A stretch of DNA of 64,000 bases from Heterobasidion occidentale (lineage: Eukaryota; Basidiomycota; Agaricomycetes; Russulales; Bondarzewiaceae). The translations under genes and the position numbers were made by a program. Below the pieces are notes generated by a model. It was not told the DNA's origin. It ran no database searches and worked only from the letters and a program-made list of their open reading frames with translations. How positions within the stretch are numbered: position 1 is the stretch's first letter; every line of letters starts with the position of its first letter. Where the stretch lies: the NCBI GenBank assembly GCA_039111635.1, contig JBCAQO010000002.1, positions 744,001 through 808,000 on the forward strand, read 5' to 3'. Positions 22,703 through 34,502 of the stretch are shown here, in pieces.

Positions 22703-24373
22703 TCAACCCTTGACTTTGGTGATCTGTGCCCAGTTATAGTTCGCTAGGCCCCTCCCAACTTCTTCCAACTCCCAGTTCTCACTTTCATCCGGCACTGCAC
22801 GTTGCTTCTCCGCTATGACTGCGTCGTCTTCCGGTAGAGCATTTGCCGTCGTGAACTCCAATAGATCTATCCTAGATGCAGACCTCGACTGCGGCCCCAA
22901 AGACGTCACGAATGCATTGGGCGTATCGTGGGCCATCCCTGCAGCATATGATTCGCGAGCCGCCTCGACGTCTTCGACATTGCCATCCGCTTGCCGTCGT
23001 ACCATGATTCGCACCGCCTGCCCAGAAGCAAACTCGCCACGTACGCCAAGCACCCCGGCTGCGAGAAGCCTCCCACCAGATTCGCGCCTCGCTAGGACAT
23101 GATGTGCTCCGGCATCGATAATGACACTGCCAGATGGGCTGAGAGTATGGCTTGTCCACGACTTCAGGTCTCGGAGAGGTGACCGGGAAGGAGTGAACAT
23201 TGTATGAGGTGGCCGTGGTAGTGACGCGAGCTTCGGGCTCAGTTCCGATGAGATTTCAGGGCTAGAGTTCTCATCGCGCGGCGTAGAAGATGAGGATTTG
23301 ACGGAGTTGTGGAATTCAATGATGGGAAAAATGTTCGATGGGTTTTTGCTCGAGGTGATGATCGTCGTGACACCAGCCGCGGTCGCGATCTCCGCGGCGA
23401 TGAGTTTTGTTTCCATTCCACCTGTACCGAGACTGGACCCTAGGGTCGCGGTACTCACTACCCGTCAAACAGACCTTTTTGAATTTCAGAAAGAATGTCT
23501 CTCCATGAAACCATCGACGCACCTTCAGTTCGGATGGAGGATATCGAAGAAACAACTTCAATAAACTTAGCTGACGGATCTTTTCGGGGATTTGCGGTGT
23601 AGAGGCCGTCCACGTCGGTCAGTAGGAAAAGATAGTCTGCATGGATCATAGATGATGTTACAGCTGAGAGCGTGTCGTTATCGCCGAATTTAATTTCCTG
23701 TGTTACAACAAATGTGCTCAGAAAAGATGGAAACGTTGAAACAATGCTGTACTCACGCTGACTGATACCGTGTCATTTTCGTTGACGATGGGAACGACGC
23801 CCATCGAGAGAAGTTCCTTGAACGTGTTCACGGCGTTCAGATAACGCGTCCGCTACACGAACAGCCTCATGAGCTGTCACTCAAAGCTGATAGATATGGA
23901 ATCCAAACCTCACATCAGATATGTCTCCCCTCGTCAAAAGCACCTGCGCGATCGGTTGTCCAAACTGCCCAAATAAATTATCCCAGAGCGCAATGAGCCT
24001 TCCTTGACCAATTGCCGCCAATGCCTGAACGTGAGTATAAGGGTTCTGCCTCGTCCTCTTCGAAATGATCACTCACCTGCTTCCCAGAGAGACTTTTTGG
24101 TCTAGCAGGCATGTCCATCCGTTGCAAGCCGACACCAATGGCACCTGAGCTCACTAACACGACTTTATGCCCTTGTGCCCGGAGGTGGACCACAACTTCA
24201 ACCACAGATGAGAGCGTTGAAAGCAGGGGATGATGAGTCTTTTCATGCACGATAGAGGATGTGCCTGCTCTCTCATTCAGCACGATCAAATTGAACGAGC
24301 CTGAAAACGCACCAAGCTTGATGACTATGGTTGAAGATGCACCATGGCGAGATCGAGTCGACTTTTGTGCCAT
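22703..24373 (-). CDS. PRO1: Glutamate 5-kinase (first step of proline synthesis)
   Basis: The enzyme phosphorylates glutamate to glutamyl 5-phosphate in the cytosol, committing it to proline. Six exons (24313-24373, 24077-24264, 23914-24024, 23757-23852, 23523-23697, 22703-23457) join in frame to 461 residues. The amino acid kinase domain shows [90 protein letters not shown] and [14 protein letters not shown]-terminal PUA domain follows ([35 protein letters not shown], and [17 protein letters not shown] at the end), with a Ser/Pro-rich insert between the two domains at about residue 290. It lies in the same orientation as the PRPP synthetase gene. Confidence 0.95.
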
Positions 24374-24790
24374 TCAGATCTTCTAATGATGTTTTACCGA
24401 CTGGTGTGCGGTCCTTGGAGGGAATCAACTTAGAGATACTGCACTTAAGGTAGCTTGAGGAAGTGAGGGAAGGGATAACACCGACAAGCATGACTCGTCG
24501 TTATGTCCTGGATTGTTTCCTTTTATGGACACACATCGACATCTATGTACGAGTACATAAAGCAGAGCAAATTACTTATCCCGTAATCGTCACAGAAACA
24601 GCCGGTCTCCTAGGACTGCGTAGCGCAGACATAGCTGCGCAGAGGTTGTAGCAATGCACATAGGTGTGATGATACCAAGATGTCTCGCGGTAGAACCAAC
24701 CTGACTTCTCGTACAATACAGACTCGTTGAAGAAGATAAAGGCTCAAGGCCGTCTCCAAAGACGTGCATCGATCTTGCAAAGACAAAGAA
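24374..24790. other. Intergenic upstream of glutamate 5-kinase
   Basis: Promoter of PRO1 and 3' flank of the next minus-strand gene. No gene seen. Confidence 0.5.
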
Positions 24791-25781
24791 TCAGCCCACC
24801 GGCGCCTTGGCCGCCTCTTTCTCTTTCTGCAAGATGCTCTCTATGTGAGAACCTATTTTCTTCCGGTCGCTGAGAGGGACAGGCTCCGCACTGGATGAAT
24901 ACCCGAGTTCTGTAAGACAAAAGTGAATTCAGCGATACCTGGGAGCGAAAAATTGTACTTACTGAGACTGGGGTACTGCAGAGGTACAGTGTCGCTTTTA
25001 ATCGGAAGCGTAGATAGATCGAGGGGGAAAGATGGGCCAATCCACGCTTTGCGTGTGTCATGGTCTCTGCGGATCCTGTATTCAAACACAAGGTATATCA
25101 CCAAACAAATGCGCTCACTTTCTCTAAGAAAATACGTGCCGATGTCAAGACAGACGTCAAGGGACGAAAACAACAGCCAATATCAAACGACCAACCTCGT
25201 CACGCGTCAAAGGATGCACCAGAATACTGCACTTGGGGTGATAGATTGAGGTATTGACATTGTTTGGCACGGAACATCAGGCTCACCTGAGCTCACCGCG
25301 ATTGATACATAAATACGAAAATACTGAGGCAAACGATTCGGAGGGACACCAGATTTCATAAGAGCCTTCGATATAAGTAGCAAATGTTCAAACTGTGGGC
25401 GATAGGTAACCCCTCCCTAGATAGGCTCACCAACAGGGTGCGGCCCAATGGGTGCCGTGTTGACTCTAAAAAGCGGCACAGCAACAAAAGCACCGTCGCG
25501 GCGCAGTCGAAGAACTGCATCGCGAAGCTCAAGGGCAGATTGGTGTTCGTCGGCGTTGTTCTGGTGGAAGTAGATGTAAATATTCAAGGCCAAGTAGCGC
25601 TTTTGTCAAGTCCTGCTTCGTTGAAGGTTTTACTAATGATGGACGTACGGAAATGCCATTCCCTAGAATAGTGCAAGGGGGCGGGCAGGTCAGGTCAGGT
25701 CAATCCTGTCCGGTCACCAAGACGATATACAGACTTGATCTCAGAGTCTAACACTTCTTGAAGATCAGTTGGAGGAGCCAT
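24791..25781 (-). CDS. DOPA 4,5-dioxygenase family protein
   Basis: This small dioxygenase family opens the ring of DOPA or related catechols; in mushrooms one member takes part in betalain-type pigment formation. Seen in order on the minus strand: MAPPTDLQEVLDSEIK then EWHF, IYIYFHQNNADEHQSALEL, GAFVAVPLFRVNTAPIGPHP, GSYEIWCPSESF, NRGELSILVHPLTRDE (a metal-ligand His), RRDHDTRKAWIGPSFPLDL, SDTVPLQYPSLKLGY, and a Lys-rich end finishing at 24791. Exons near 25432-25592, 25287-25365 and 24791-24909 join well, and the second donor after NRGEL gives perfect frame. Two joins, EWHF to NIYIYF and TRDE to RRDH, are one base out of frame with any GT-AG pair I could find. The product would be about 190 residues. 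Cofactor and substrate are inferred from the family. Confidence 0.8.
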
Positions 25782-26154
25782 TGTCAGAATATAGTTGAAG
25801 GAAAAAAGCGGGTGTGGCAAGAACGTGGAAAAAAGAAAAGGGAACTCACTTAGTCATACACACATCGCAAGCTCGTCAAAGGATGGCGTTTGGACGAGTG
25901 CATGATCAAAAGAGACACGTGGTGGATCGTTCTCTCCACAAGGACAGACCCATTCGGGAACAGCAAGATACACATGCGGTATCTATGCTATCTCCTGCTA
26001 TCTCCCACAGAAGAATCCAGAACATCATCTCGATGGAAGGCGTGTGGCGGTGATCCGGTTGTAGTTCGATATGCTGAGAGATGGGTACCTTAACCTTGGC
26101 TTAGGGTTTGTCGCATGCAATGGGTTTGACATCGACTCGATACGATTGAGAGAT
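25782..26154. other. Intergenic between the dioxygenase and ALG2
   Basis: Dioxygenase promoter and ALG2 3' flank. No gene seen. Confidence 0.5.
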
Positions 26155-27824
26155 TCAGATCAGTAGTCTGTACACAACAGCGAGCAGGACTGAGAACAAC
26201 AACACGAGGAAGGATGTGAAAGCTCTCAGAGAGTAGGATGAAACGGGTCCCATGGTAGCGGCCTCCTGCAGCTTGTCATCCAAGGTTTTCGCCATAGCGT
26301 CCATTCCGAACAACTCTCTCGCCCTGATCTTCGCTCTCTCTCCCAGCTCTGTCCTCTCTGCATCAGAAAGCGCCACGATCTCCATTAGTGCAGATGCCCA
26401 TTGGTCCGCATCCGGAGGACGCAGCCAACCTGTCCTAGCCTGCTCCGGGACTTCCAACACACTCTCTGTTGGTCCACCGGTATTGCAGGCAAGCACAGGT
26501 AAACCGCAAGCCATGGCTTCTACCGGCCCGATACCGAAGTGTTCGTTCGTGGGCGTGTACAATAGTGCTCGCGTAGACCGCGCGTTGAGGAGCGCCGAGC
26601 GCTGTGCTGTGGTGAAGTTCAAGAGGAGGAGAATGTCGGGATTATCTGCCGTGCAGTTGAATGGAGGGATGCTGGTTGGGGAGGAAGAAGGTGAGATGAT
26701 GTTGTAAGTGAGAGAGTGCAGCTTGGCAAGATCCAAAAGAGAGACAAGCGTCATCATGTTATTCTCAAGCCGAGGGTCATATCCGCCTGTAAAGCTTTGG
26801 CTTTGAGATCAACCTGTACATAAACCTGAAAACTTACCTGCGATCACAAGTCGGAGATTGTCTACATGGTCTGACAGCTTATTTCCAGCTAGGCGTTTCC
26901 GCAACAAGAAAAATGACTGTATTGCCAAAGCCACGTTCTTCTTTTTCTCAAAGCGATTCAGAGACAAAAGTGTTGGCCGTTTACTGTGGGAAATTCATTA
27001 CGATGTCTTCAAGATAAATATGAGAAAATACGCGCGATGTCAGTTGTTCAATATCGGGGTCACTGGCGTCTGGATTACTTTCATATGCTGAAAGATTAAT
27101 TCCTGGGTATACAACATATGGGTCCTGCGCGATGGAGGGAAAGTATGACTTGAAGACATGGGAAGTGAATCTTGAGTTGGCAAGTATAACATCCGCTTGT
27201 CCTTCCGTCATTTATACAATGAAAAATGAATTGTTTGAGTGCACGATGGGTTGTGGACATACGAGTAGTGACTTCTTCCAACCAATCCATTGGAAGACGA
27301 TAGATCCTCTTCAACCATCCGCCCCGCATGTGCATCTTGCCCTCCACAAACTCACCATTCGCAAGTAACTTGTCCGGAAAATGACAATAAAACACGACAC
27401 GGCGGCCCGCAAGCAGTCTGAGAAATGGCACACACGTTGATAGCTGGTCGACGAAGAATACGTCGTACTGTGGTGAATCGGAGCGCAGGAGGTATCGCGT
27501 GAGATGGAGTTGCCGGGCGTGGGCAAGCAAAATATGGAGTTTGCCCTTGACGGAGCGAGGGAAGGGAGAGACAATGTGATGCACTCGAAGTGTGCCGTCG
27601 CGCGTCTCGTCAAAGCAGTGACTTGGGTCGTGATGAGATGTGAAAATATCGACTGAGTGGCCGAGCTTCTGGAGCCCAAGTGCTGCATCGACTACTAGCC
27701 GCTCCGCACCACCTGCCGATGTTACAGAGTTTTAGTTTATGATATAGGAAAGGCTGATGTGCGAACCAATGCCCAGATCTGGATGTATAAATGCGATCCG
27801 TAAAGAAGACGGTCGAGGTGCCAT
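26155..27824 (-). CDS. ALG2: ALG2, alpha-1,3/1,6-mannosyltransferase of N-glycan assembly
   Basis: ALG2 adds the second and third mannoses to the dolichol-linked oligosaccharide on the cytosolic face of the ER. Exon 1 (27767-27824) encodes MAPRPSSLRIAFIHPDLGIG. Exon 2 (27263-27712) carries GGAERLVVDAALGLQKLGHS, FTSHHDPSHCFDE and FYCHFPDKLLA. Exon 3 starts at 27201 with QADVILANSRFTSHVFK and includes VVYPGIN. Then come RPTLLSLNRFEKKKN, IAGGYDPRLENN, and the GT-B donor site TPTNEHFGIGPVEAMACGLP with CNTGGPTESV. A hydrophobic segment (FTSFLVLLFSVLLAVVYRLL) ends the protein, as expected for ER anchoring. The join between exon 3 (LTS) and RPTLL is out of frame with a plain GT donor; a GC donor would restore it. 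Confidence 0.9.
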
Positions 27825-28317
27825 TGCTGAGAAACACGTTGGATGAGGTTAGTTGCGGGCTAAATGAAGGAGTGTCGGAGTTCTTTGCAGGTGGTTGACT
27901 TCAATGAGTCGTGATGTGAAGAAGAGAACCTGAGAGTTGAGTCGAATGGCGAAGGTCAATGAAGCTGATGAAGGCCTAGCTTCAGGTAAGGTGCATGGCG
28001 TTTGTGCGGAGTGTTAGGATGGAATAGGTTCAGTGCTGGTCAGTGCAATCACTTTCGGAGCTTGAATCGCACGACGACTCTATCCTCCCGATCTCATCTG
28101 GAGAGCAGTGCTCGAGAATTCGACGAGCGATGTCAATAAAGCTGAAGGCTACAGATCTTGTTTGTTAAAACATGTCAAAAGGACTAACTAAAACAATTCG
28201 GAGAGCAATGAACCGATTCCGTAATATGGTGGTATCTCGAAACAAATCCACGAACTTACAACAACAGACCTACACTGGCATGGCTGGATCGGACTGGCCA
28301 AAAATCCCGACATTCCC
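27825..28317. other. Intergenic between ALG2 and a DUF6699 gene
   Basis: ALG2 promoter and the 3' flank of the DUF6699 gene. Small reading frames here match nothing I know. Confidence 0.5.
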
Positions 28318-29801
28318 CTATGGTGCTCTTGCCGCACTTCTTGACCTCGACCGCCTTCTCTCTCTGCGCGACGCGTCCACCTCCTCTTCCGTGCTTGGCG
28401 TCCTGGGTATACAATGCAATTCAAACACACACGGCAAGATTTCCCCGCAGTGTTCTCGCACGAAAGCGTCGTTCCGATCAATGCCCCCAAACATCGTCGA
28501 CATCCCTAACCAGTCTAGTCTTCGTAGACCATCTCCCAAGCGTCCGCCTGGCACGCCATCCGCGGTCGACCGGTTGAAATGATACGCTGTCTTGAGCGCG
28601 TTCTGCTGGTCTACAGGTTGACTATTGTATTCCGAGCTACGGAGCTGTCGGTGGAGATAGCGACTCAGCTGGTCGATGATATCCCCGCAAGTGACACCGA
28701 TCGCCGGATTGGAGGCTGGTATGTCGATGATCCAAGGAAGGACGCGAGAAACAAGACGCAATTCCGTCACCCGCGGGAAAGTGGCTGGCTCTTGACGGCC
28801 GCCCGACCAAGAACGGTCGGCGGGCTCATCTGAGCGCTGGCACTGAGTGGGAGAAAAGAGCATATTCCATCTCAAGTGCGCCCGGCTCCCTTCCTCGTCC
28901 AACAGCGGTTTCAGCAAGGGATTCATGTGGATGTCAGCCTTGACGTATTTGATGAGCATTGGCTTCAGGACAGGGCCATCTAAGCACGATGGTGGTTCAT
29001 CACAGACCTCTACCAACAAGATAATAAGACAGACGAACAGTGTGGTCCTGCAGCAAACCGATCTATCTTGTCTGCCCTATCGCGCGTTCTGGGAGGCATC
29101 TGTGCCCGTTGGGGGGGAGGTTGGCCCCATCCCGGCGGTGGTCCACCGGGGTATACTCCTGGCGGCCCGCCGGGATATCCTGCCTGGGGACCGCCAGGGT
29201 ATCCTGCTGGAGGACCACCGGGATACCCGTTCCACCCATTATGCTGCGGTGGTGGCGGATACGGCTGATTATACTGCGGCCCAGGTGTATACATTCCTGG
29301 TGGTGGACCAGGTGGTGGACCCGCCGGCCATGGCGCAGGTGGAGCATATTGCTGGGGATATGCGCCGGGGTGAGGGGCGTATTGAGGGTACCCGCCGTAA
29401 GCCGGCTGTACAAGTGGAGGGGGAGCTGGCCATGGGGATGTTGGCGGCATCGATGCGGGTGTGGGAGGCCAAGGTGAAGGGAAGCCAGTCCAGTCGGACG
29501 AAAAGCCCTGTTGGGACCCTTGGCCTGGAGAAGGTCCTGGTGGTGGGCGAGCGTTATCAGGGAGATTAATGGGAGGCATATGATACGATCCCGGTACGGG
29601 TTGGATGAACTGAGTACCTGGGTAGGGAGAGAGGTAAGCGTTGGGTGGCTGCTGGTTATACTGGGACGCGTTGTGCTGGGAGCCATTTTGCGGAGGCGAC
29701 CAAGGGGGTACGACCGGGGGCCGTATGGGTGAGTTACGCCTGGAAGAATGCAGTTCGGGATGTGGGGGAATGAACGGAGTCACTGGTTCAGAGTTTGACA
29801 T
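28318..29801 (-). CDS. DUF6699 protein with long Pro/Gly/Tyr-rich N-terminus
   Basis: Two exons (29039-29801, 28318-28979) join in frame to 474 residues. The first 250 residues are a Pro/Gly/Tyr/Gln-rich, probably disordered region with repeats such as GYPGGPPAGYPGGPQ. The second exon holds a compact domain: LKADIHMNPLLKPLL-like start, LRWNMLFSPTQ, EPATFPRVTELRLVSRVLPW, IGVTCGDIIDQLSRYL and LRRLDWLGMSTMFGGI. This is the layout of DUF6699, a family of unknown role common in Agaricomycetes. The C-terminus is a short Arg/Ser tail. A related gene lies just upstream at 30.6-31.5 kb in the same orientation. Nothing in the sequence points to a biochemical activity. Confidence 0.78.
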
Positions 29802-30614
29802 GGTAGACTTTGACGATATATCATGGAGCACATCCACGTCCACGTCAAGTGTGGGAAAGGAGATATACAGAGATCAGCACATGGGCTGAGCTGAGAGAAA
29901 AAAGAGACATACACGATCTGGGAAGGGAATACAGGGTTCGAGTCAGATTCTCAGGATGGTGACTCGACTTTGTCTCTCTAGAAGACAGTCAGATTGCTTG
30001 ACACTCCCGAGGACAGCAAGATGACCTCAGCTGTACGATAAAAAAAGCAGGTTCAAAGGGCGCGTTTTGACCAAAGGGGAAGCAAGGGGGTCCAAAATAT
30101 ATATTGAACGATCAGCTATCAGGCCTCAGGGTTTAGGGTAAAGATGGCCGGCCTGTTCGCAAGCGCCCAATTTTGGAAAGCGAGAGACGAAGGAAGTATA
30201 GAGGAAAAATAATTCACGACGAATGGCGCTCGTTGTCGACGGGGACACTACAGTGAAAGTACAAGCATGATCGGAGGAGGCGAGGTCGTCGAAACACGTG
30301 TATAAGTCATGTGCTAATTCAAGGCAATCATGTGCTTCGTGTTTTCAGGCGCGTTTTATGCAGCCGTACTTGCGTGACCGTTGACATGACCTCCGGTTGT
30401 CACTTACTCATTCCATTCGAGTACATACCTCTCTCATATCGCAGAGATTGTTCGGCTCCCGTCTGGGTCGACTGAGATCGGTCAGTTGAGAATCCATTCA
30501 TAGCGCATGCGGTGGTAGATGATGTATCCGAAACATACACATAAAGAGGGACAGCGAGCAGAAGAGAAAAATACAAAAATAGCGATACCTCAGTAATGTA
30601 GATCATATAATCCT
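29802..30614. other. Intergenic between the two DUF6699 genes
   Basis: About 800 bases with promoter and 3' UTR sequence. I see no gene. Confidence 0.5.
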
Positions 30615-31466
30615 TCACCAAGCCCCCATCCTCAACAAAAATATATTGGGCGCCGAGAAACCGAGACGCCCGTGGATGTAATTGTCATCCTTAACCATGC
30701 TCTCGAAGCTGACTTTGTCCCGAAGCCAATCTGGGCAGCCCAATTCAGGAAAACGAAGACGGAAGAGCACAAGAGGGAACCACTCACCGACTCGCCTCAC
30801 CCGAGTGGCAGCAGGGGTATAGAACCCTGTCCACGGTGTACCGCCCCCCTGCTGATTCGTCTGCGCAGCGCGCTTGATCACGTCTTGGATCCGTTGGGGG
30901 CAGCTCCCGAGCTCTGCCTCCGTCACCGGATTGTCTGTATATCTGCGCACGCGGGATCGCCTCAGCGCCGTGAGCATGCCGCTGCAGGGATTGTGGACGT
31001 ACTCTCTCCATAAAGTGCCAAATACGTCCCCAAGGTTCACCCCCTCGGGGTTCTTCACTATTGTGCACCAAGGGGAATGGTCCGTGATGATAACCAGTTC
31101 TTGCACGCGAGGCAACGTTGCCGGCTCGTTAGCCTGGGTCAAAGGGAGGTTGTGCTCGGCGTCGTTCGGATTGTATCCCCCAGGTTGCCCTGTCATAGAG
31201 TCATGGAATGCAGAGTTCCTGGGAACGAGGGTGGAGCTCACCGTCGAGAAGGTTGAATATCAGTGTGAACGAAGGGTGCTGTCGCGTCAAGATAGGATGG
31301 AGTTGAATCTCCTTGCACAGAATATACAAGTCCGTCTGGGACAGGACAGGACCATCTGGGATGATTCAAACGACACAACCTCAGTATCCGCAAGCGAAGA
31401 ACGAGTAGGAGAAGCGCTCACACGCAGGCCCGCCGCCCATTTATCCAAAGTGTGCACTTGTGCCAT
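30615..31466 (-). CDS. DUF6699 protein, second copy
   Basis: Three exons (31424-31466, 31242-31355, 30615-31189) join in frame to 243 residues. The protein starts MAQVHTLDKWAAGLRHGPVL and contains CKEIQLHPILTRQHP, ANEPATLPRVQELVIITDHS, PWCTIVKNPEGVNLGDVFG and a C-terminal WLRDKVSFESM. EPATLPRV and the VxLGDVF block match EPATFPRV and VTCGDII in the neighbouring DUF6699 gene, so the two are probably tandem relatives, though strongly diverged. It lacks the long Pro-rich N-terminus of its neighbour. Function unknown. Confidence 0.75.
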
Positions 31467-31799
31467 ACCACACGTCCGGGCTCGGCGCACAATGTGAGAT
31501 AGAGAGAGAGAAAAAAATTCGAGCGACTTATGTCGCTCTGCTCTATATACACAGGTTATGCAGCAGTGCGCACCGAGTCAAGGATGAGGTCACCTTCCAT
31601 ATGAACATTTTCTGCCTCAAGGCGACTTACAAGGAGATCGGATAGATCGGGATGGGCAGCGATGCGATCATGCGACCCCGTGGGAAACCCCTGAGTCATG
31701 ATAACAGGGAGATTAGATTAGATCCGTGGCGCATCTCTTCCTTCCTCTCAGCCCTCGTCTCATCCTTCATTATTTCCCGTGCTCCCGATCTACTTCGAT
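31467..31799. promoter_or_regulatory. Divergent promoter region, DUF6699 / CCDC124-like gene
   Basis: About 330 bases lie between two divergent start codons. It includes a short GA-rich tract near 31500-31515 and CTCTATATAC at about 31540, a possible TATA element. Confidence 0.4.
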
Positions 31800-32905
31800 A
31801 TGGCACCAAAAGGTGGAAACGCGAAAAAGGAGGGCGGTCGGGCGAAGAAGGCAGAAAACGAGGCGAAGAAACAGGGGGCAGCAGCGGTAGCGACAGTACG
31901 TTTCCGCCTCACGCAAACCCAAATATCACAGCCACGCATGCACACGTTCATGGCCACTCACTCCAACCCCAGGAACGCGCAGAGGCGTCAAAGTGGTCCG
32001 CAGGCGGCAAGGAATCCAGCAGCAAGGAAGAGAAGGAAGAGAAACGGCGTGCCGAACTGGCGCGCAAGGCCGAAAACGCGCGGCTGCTCGCTGAGGAGGA
32101 GGCTGCCGCGCCAAAAAAGAAGGTTGCGCCGAAGGCGGGTGCGAAGAAGGCTGCCGCGCCCAAGCCCAAGCCAGCGGGTCCGGGAGCCATTGCTGCTGGA
32201 GGCGGACTCGGTGACGATGACTCGAAAGAGATCGTCAGCAAGGACGAACCCATCGAAAGCTATACCGCGACTGGAATCGATAACGCTTTGGACTTGCTGG
32301 ATGTCGTCACTGCTAAAATGGACAAAGCCAGTGTTGGAAGCAAAGCTGCCGGGATCGAGAGACATCCTGAGGTATGTCGCGTGTAGTATAGGGCGTGGCG
32401 TCGACTGATGATTTCATCACTTCGCGGTAATATAGCGGAGGTTCAAGGTATGCATAATTGGACTGTTACGTTCTCATGCCTTCAGAGCTCACGTTATAAT
32501 ATCAGGCGGCATACGAAGCCTACCAAGAGCGGGAGCTTCCCAATCTTAGAGTCGAGGTGCGTATCTCCCTCCGGTATTTTCTATGAACAAATAAGCAACA
32601 CTGTCCTCTCATAGCACCCCGGGTTGCGGCTGCAACAATACAAGGTAATTGACATCCTTACTTTTACACGTACATGTCGGGATCCCTGATGTTCTGCCGC
32701 AACCCAGGACCTCCTCTACAAGCAATTCCAGAAGTCCCCAGAAAATCCGTCCGCCTCCCTACATCTCTCCCTCATATGGATAGTGTTCTGACACTCCTGC
32801 AGGTTCAATCAAGTCACCGTTTCCTATGACGCGACCAAGGACGACAAGGTGGAGGCTCTCAAGAGGCGGCAAACCGAAGTTGAGGAGCGTCTGCGGGACA
32901 AATAA
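31800..32905 (+). CDS. CCDC124/Lso2-like ribosome-associated protein
   Basis: CCDC124 and its fungal relatives bind idle 80S ribosomes and help them restart. Seven exons (31800-31895, 31973-32371, 32436-32447, 32506-32556, 32615-32644, 32708-32748, 32803-32905) join in frame to 243 residues. The N-terminal half is a Lys/Ala/Glu-rich coiled coil (NAKKEGGRAKKAENEAKK, ELARKAENARLLAEEEAA) followed by a KPKPAGPG spacer. The conserved C-terminal part reads GIDNALDLLDVV, ERHPERRFKAAYEAYQEREL, LRVEHPGLRLQQYKDLLYKQ and FQKSPENPFNQ. The third coding exon is only 12 bases (RRFK), inside the family's conserved core. It is divergent from a DUF6699 gene. Confidence 0.9.
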
Positions 32906-34502
32906 ATGGTTCCTCCGCGCCTCTGAAGTATGTCTCGAACTACTGCCATCGCAGTATTGCTGTAACTCGATTGATGTTGTATCACGTTGTGTGTAGGTGT
33001 AGATGTATTAGATACAAGTACGAAGCGCTTATGCATCCTTTCTGTTGGCTTTCCTCTTGGTTCCACCTCCATGACAAGGGGCTGCTGCTTGGCAGACGTG
33101 CTCTTCGTCCTCTGTAGGGTTTTCAGGGCAACTAGCTACCGAAACGAGATCGGGCGAGCCCGTCGATAGACATCTATCGGACGCGAGTTTCCGACTCTTG
33201 TTCGCTTCAAGTAGCTGGAGGTTCGCGAACGTTCAGGACTTGAAGCAATGTTCGGATCACATTCGGGGTCCTGCTACATAGAATCATTGAGCGCGGACCA
33301 TGTTGAAATCTCCGAATTCACCCTTGCTCCGATTTAAACCAGGACCAGCTGGTGCTGGGGATGTAGAGCGGGTTGAGAGCCTGCAGATGGTCAAGCAGCA
33401 AGGTGCTGTGCTGGTGATGCCGATTGCGAATATAGACCACAGTTCGGAGGCGGACGTCCAGGGTCCTAAACGCGTCGACATGCCAGACCGCATCGATCCG
33501 TGCATCGCGTCGCGAAAAAAAAACAAGGGTCGACTGCGTTTCGGGCTGTATGTATGTGTGATGAGCCGGGGTCGGCGAGGGAGGGGGGTCGAGTCGGGGC
33601 GAGTGTCTACGGAGCATGCATGGCAGGTGCGCGGCGCGGGCTTCACGCGACCTGTCCCAGCTGACGCAGAGGACGGCATGCAGCGACATCGCCATCCCCA
33701 ACGCCCTGCGATCCCCATGATACGGTTTCGGATCTAGGACGTGATGCATGCATGATGGTCAATGCGGATTTGGCAATAGGGGCTCTGATAGTGCGCTGCA
33801 GGCCAGGCTATGCAGGTCTGGGACGTGTGTGGCCCCTGTACGAGCGCGCGGCGACTGTCGGTGCCCTCGACGCACCTGCGGCCTTGTGTAGTAGAGTGTC
33901 GAGGAGAGACGCGCATCGCGTCTGTGTCTGTGTTCGAGTCCGAGTCCGAGTCCGAGTCCGTGTATGACGACGTGCGCGCGTGAGGTCAGCAACGGCTCCA
34001 ACAGCCATTTGAATGATACGGCGACGACGATGATCACGACTCCTCCGCTCTGCGTGCCCCAGCCCGGCCCACGAGGCTATTCCAACGCCAGGGTCGGTGG
34101 CAAGCGTGCCTGCCATCTCATTCGATGGCTGGCGAGGCGAGGGCTGGCAACGGAGGGGCCCACGCAGGCGGGATAAGTCATCAGCCCGAAACACCGTCGA
34201 GGCTCGCGCTCGCTTTGGGTGTTGGATTGCTCGGGTGCAGACCTGGCTAGCCTGTGCTGGGATCGCCAATACGTGGCTGCGCGCTTCCCCAGTCCGTCCC
34301 CTAGCTTCCACGCCCGAGGCCACACACAGCCCAACCCACGCCCGCAACGGTCATACCCGTCCCCCGCTCCCAGCAACGCCTTGTCCCGCCACCCACTCAA
34401 TCCCCTATTTATCGCCCTACCGCGAGGAGCAGTCCCAGTCCTTCGCCCGTTCAAACTTCACATATACATACGCGAACCACACACACATACACCCACGCGC
34501 CC
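32906..34502. other. Intergenic region between the CCDC124-like and PP2C genes
   Basis: A 1.6 kb stretch. Overlapping open frames at 33.3-33.75 kb on both strands have no recognisable content. The last 150 bases before the PP2C ATG are C-rich with CACACATACACCCACG, a typical fungal leader. Confidence 0.5.
33934..33962. repeat. (CGAGTC)n short tandem repeat
   Basis: Hexamer CGAGTC/GAGTCC repeated about five times. Confidence 0.8.

Noticed and set aside
33284..33749. Open frames on both strands between the CCDC124-like and PP2C genes
   Set aside because: No motif, no splice structure, and the plus and minus frames are equally open, as expected in GC-rich spacer.
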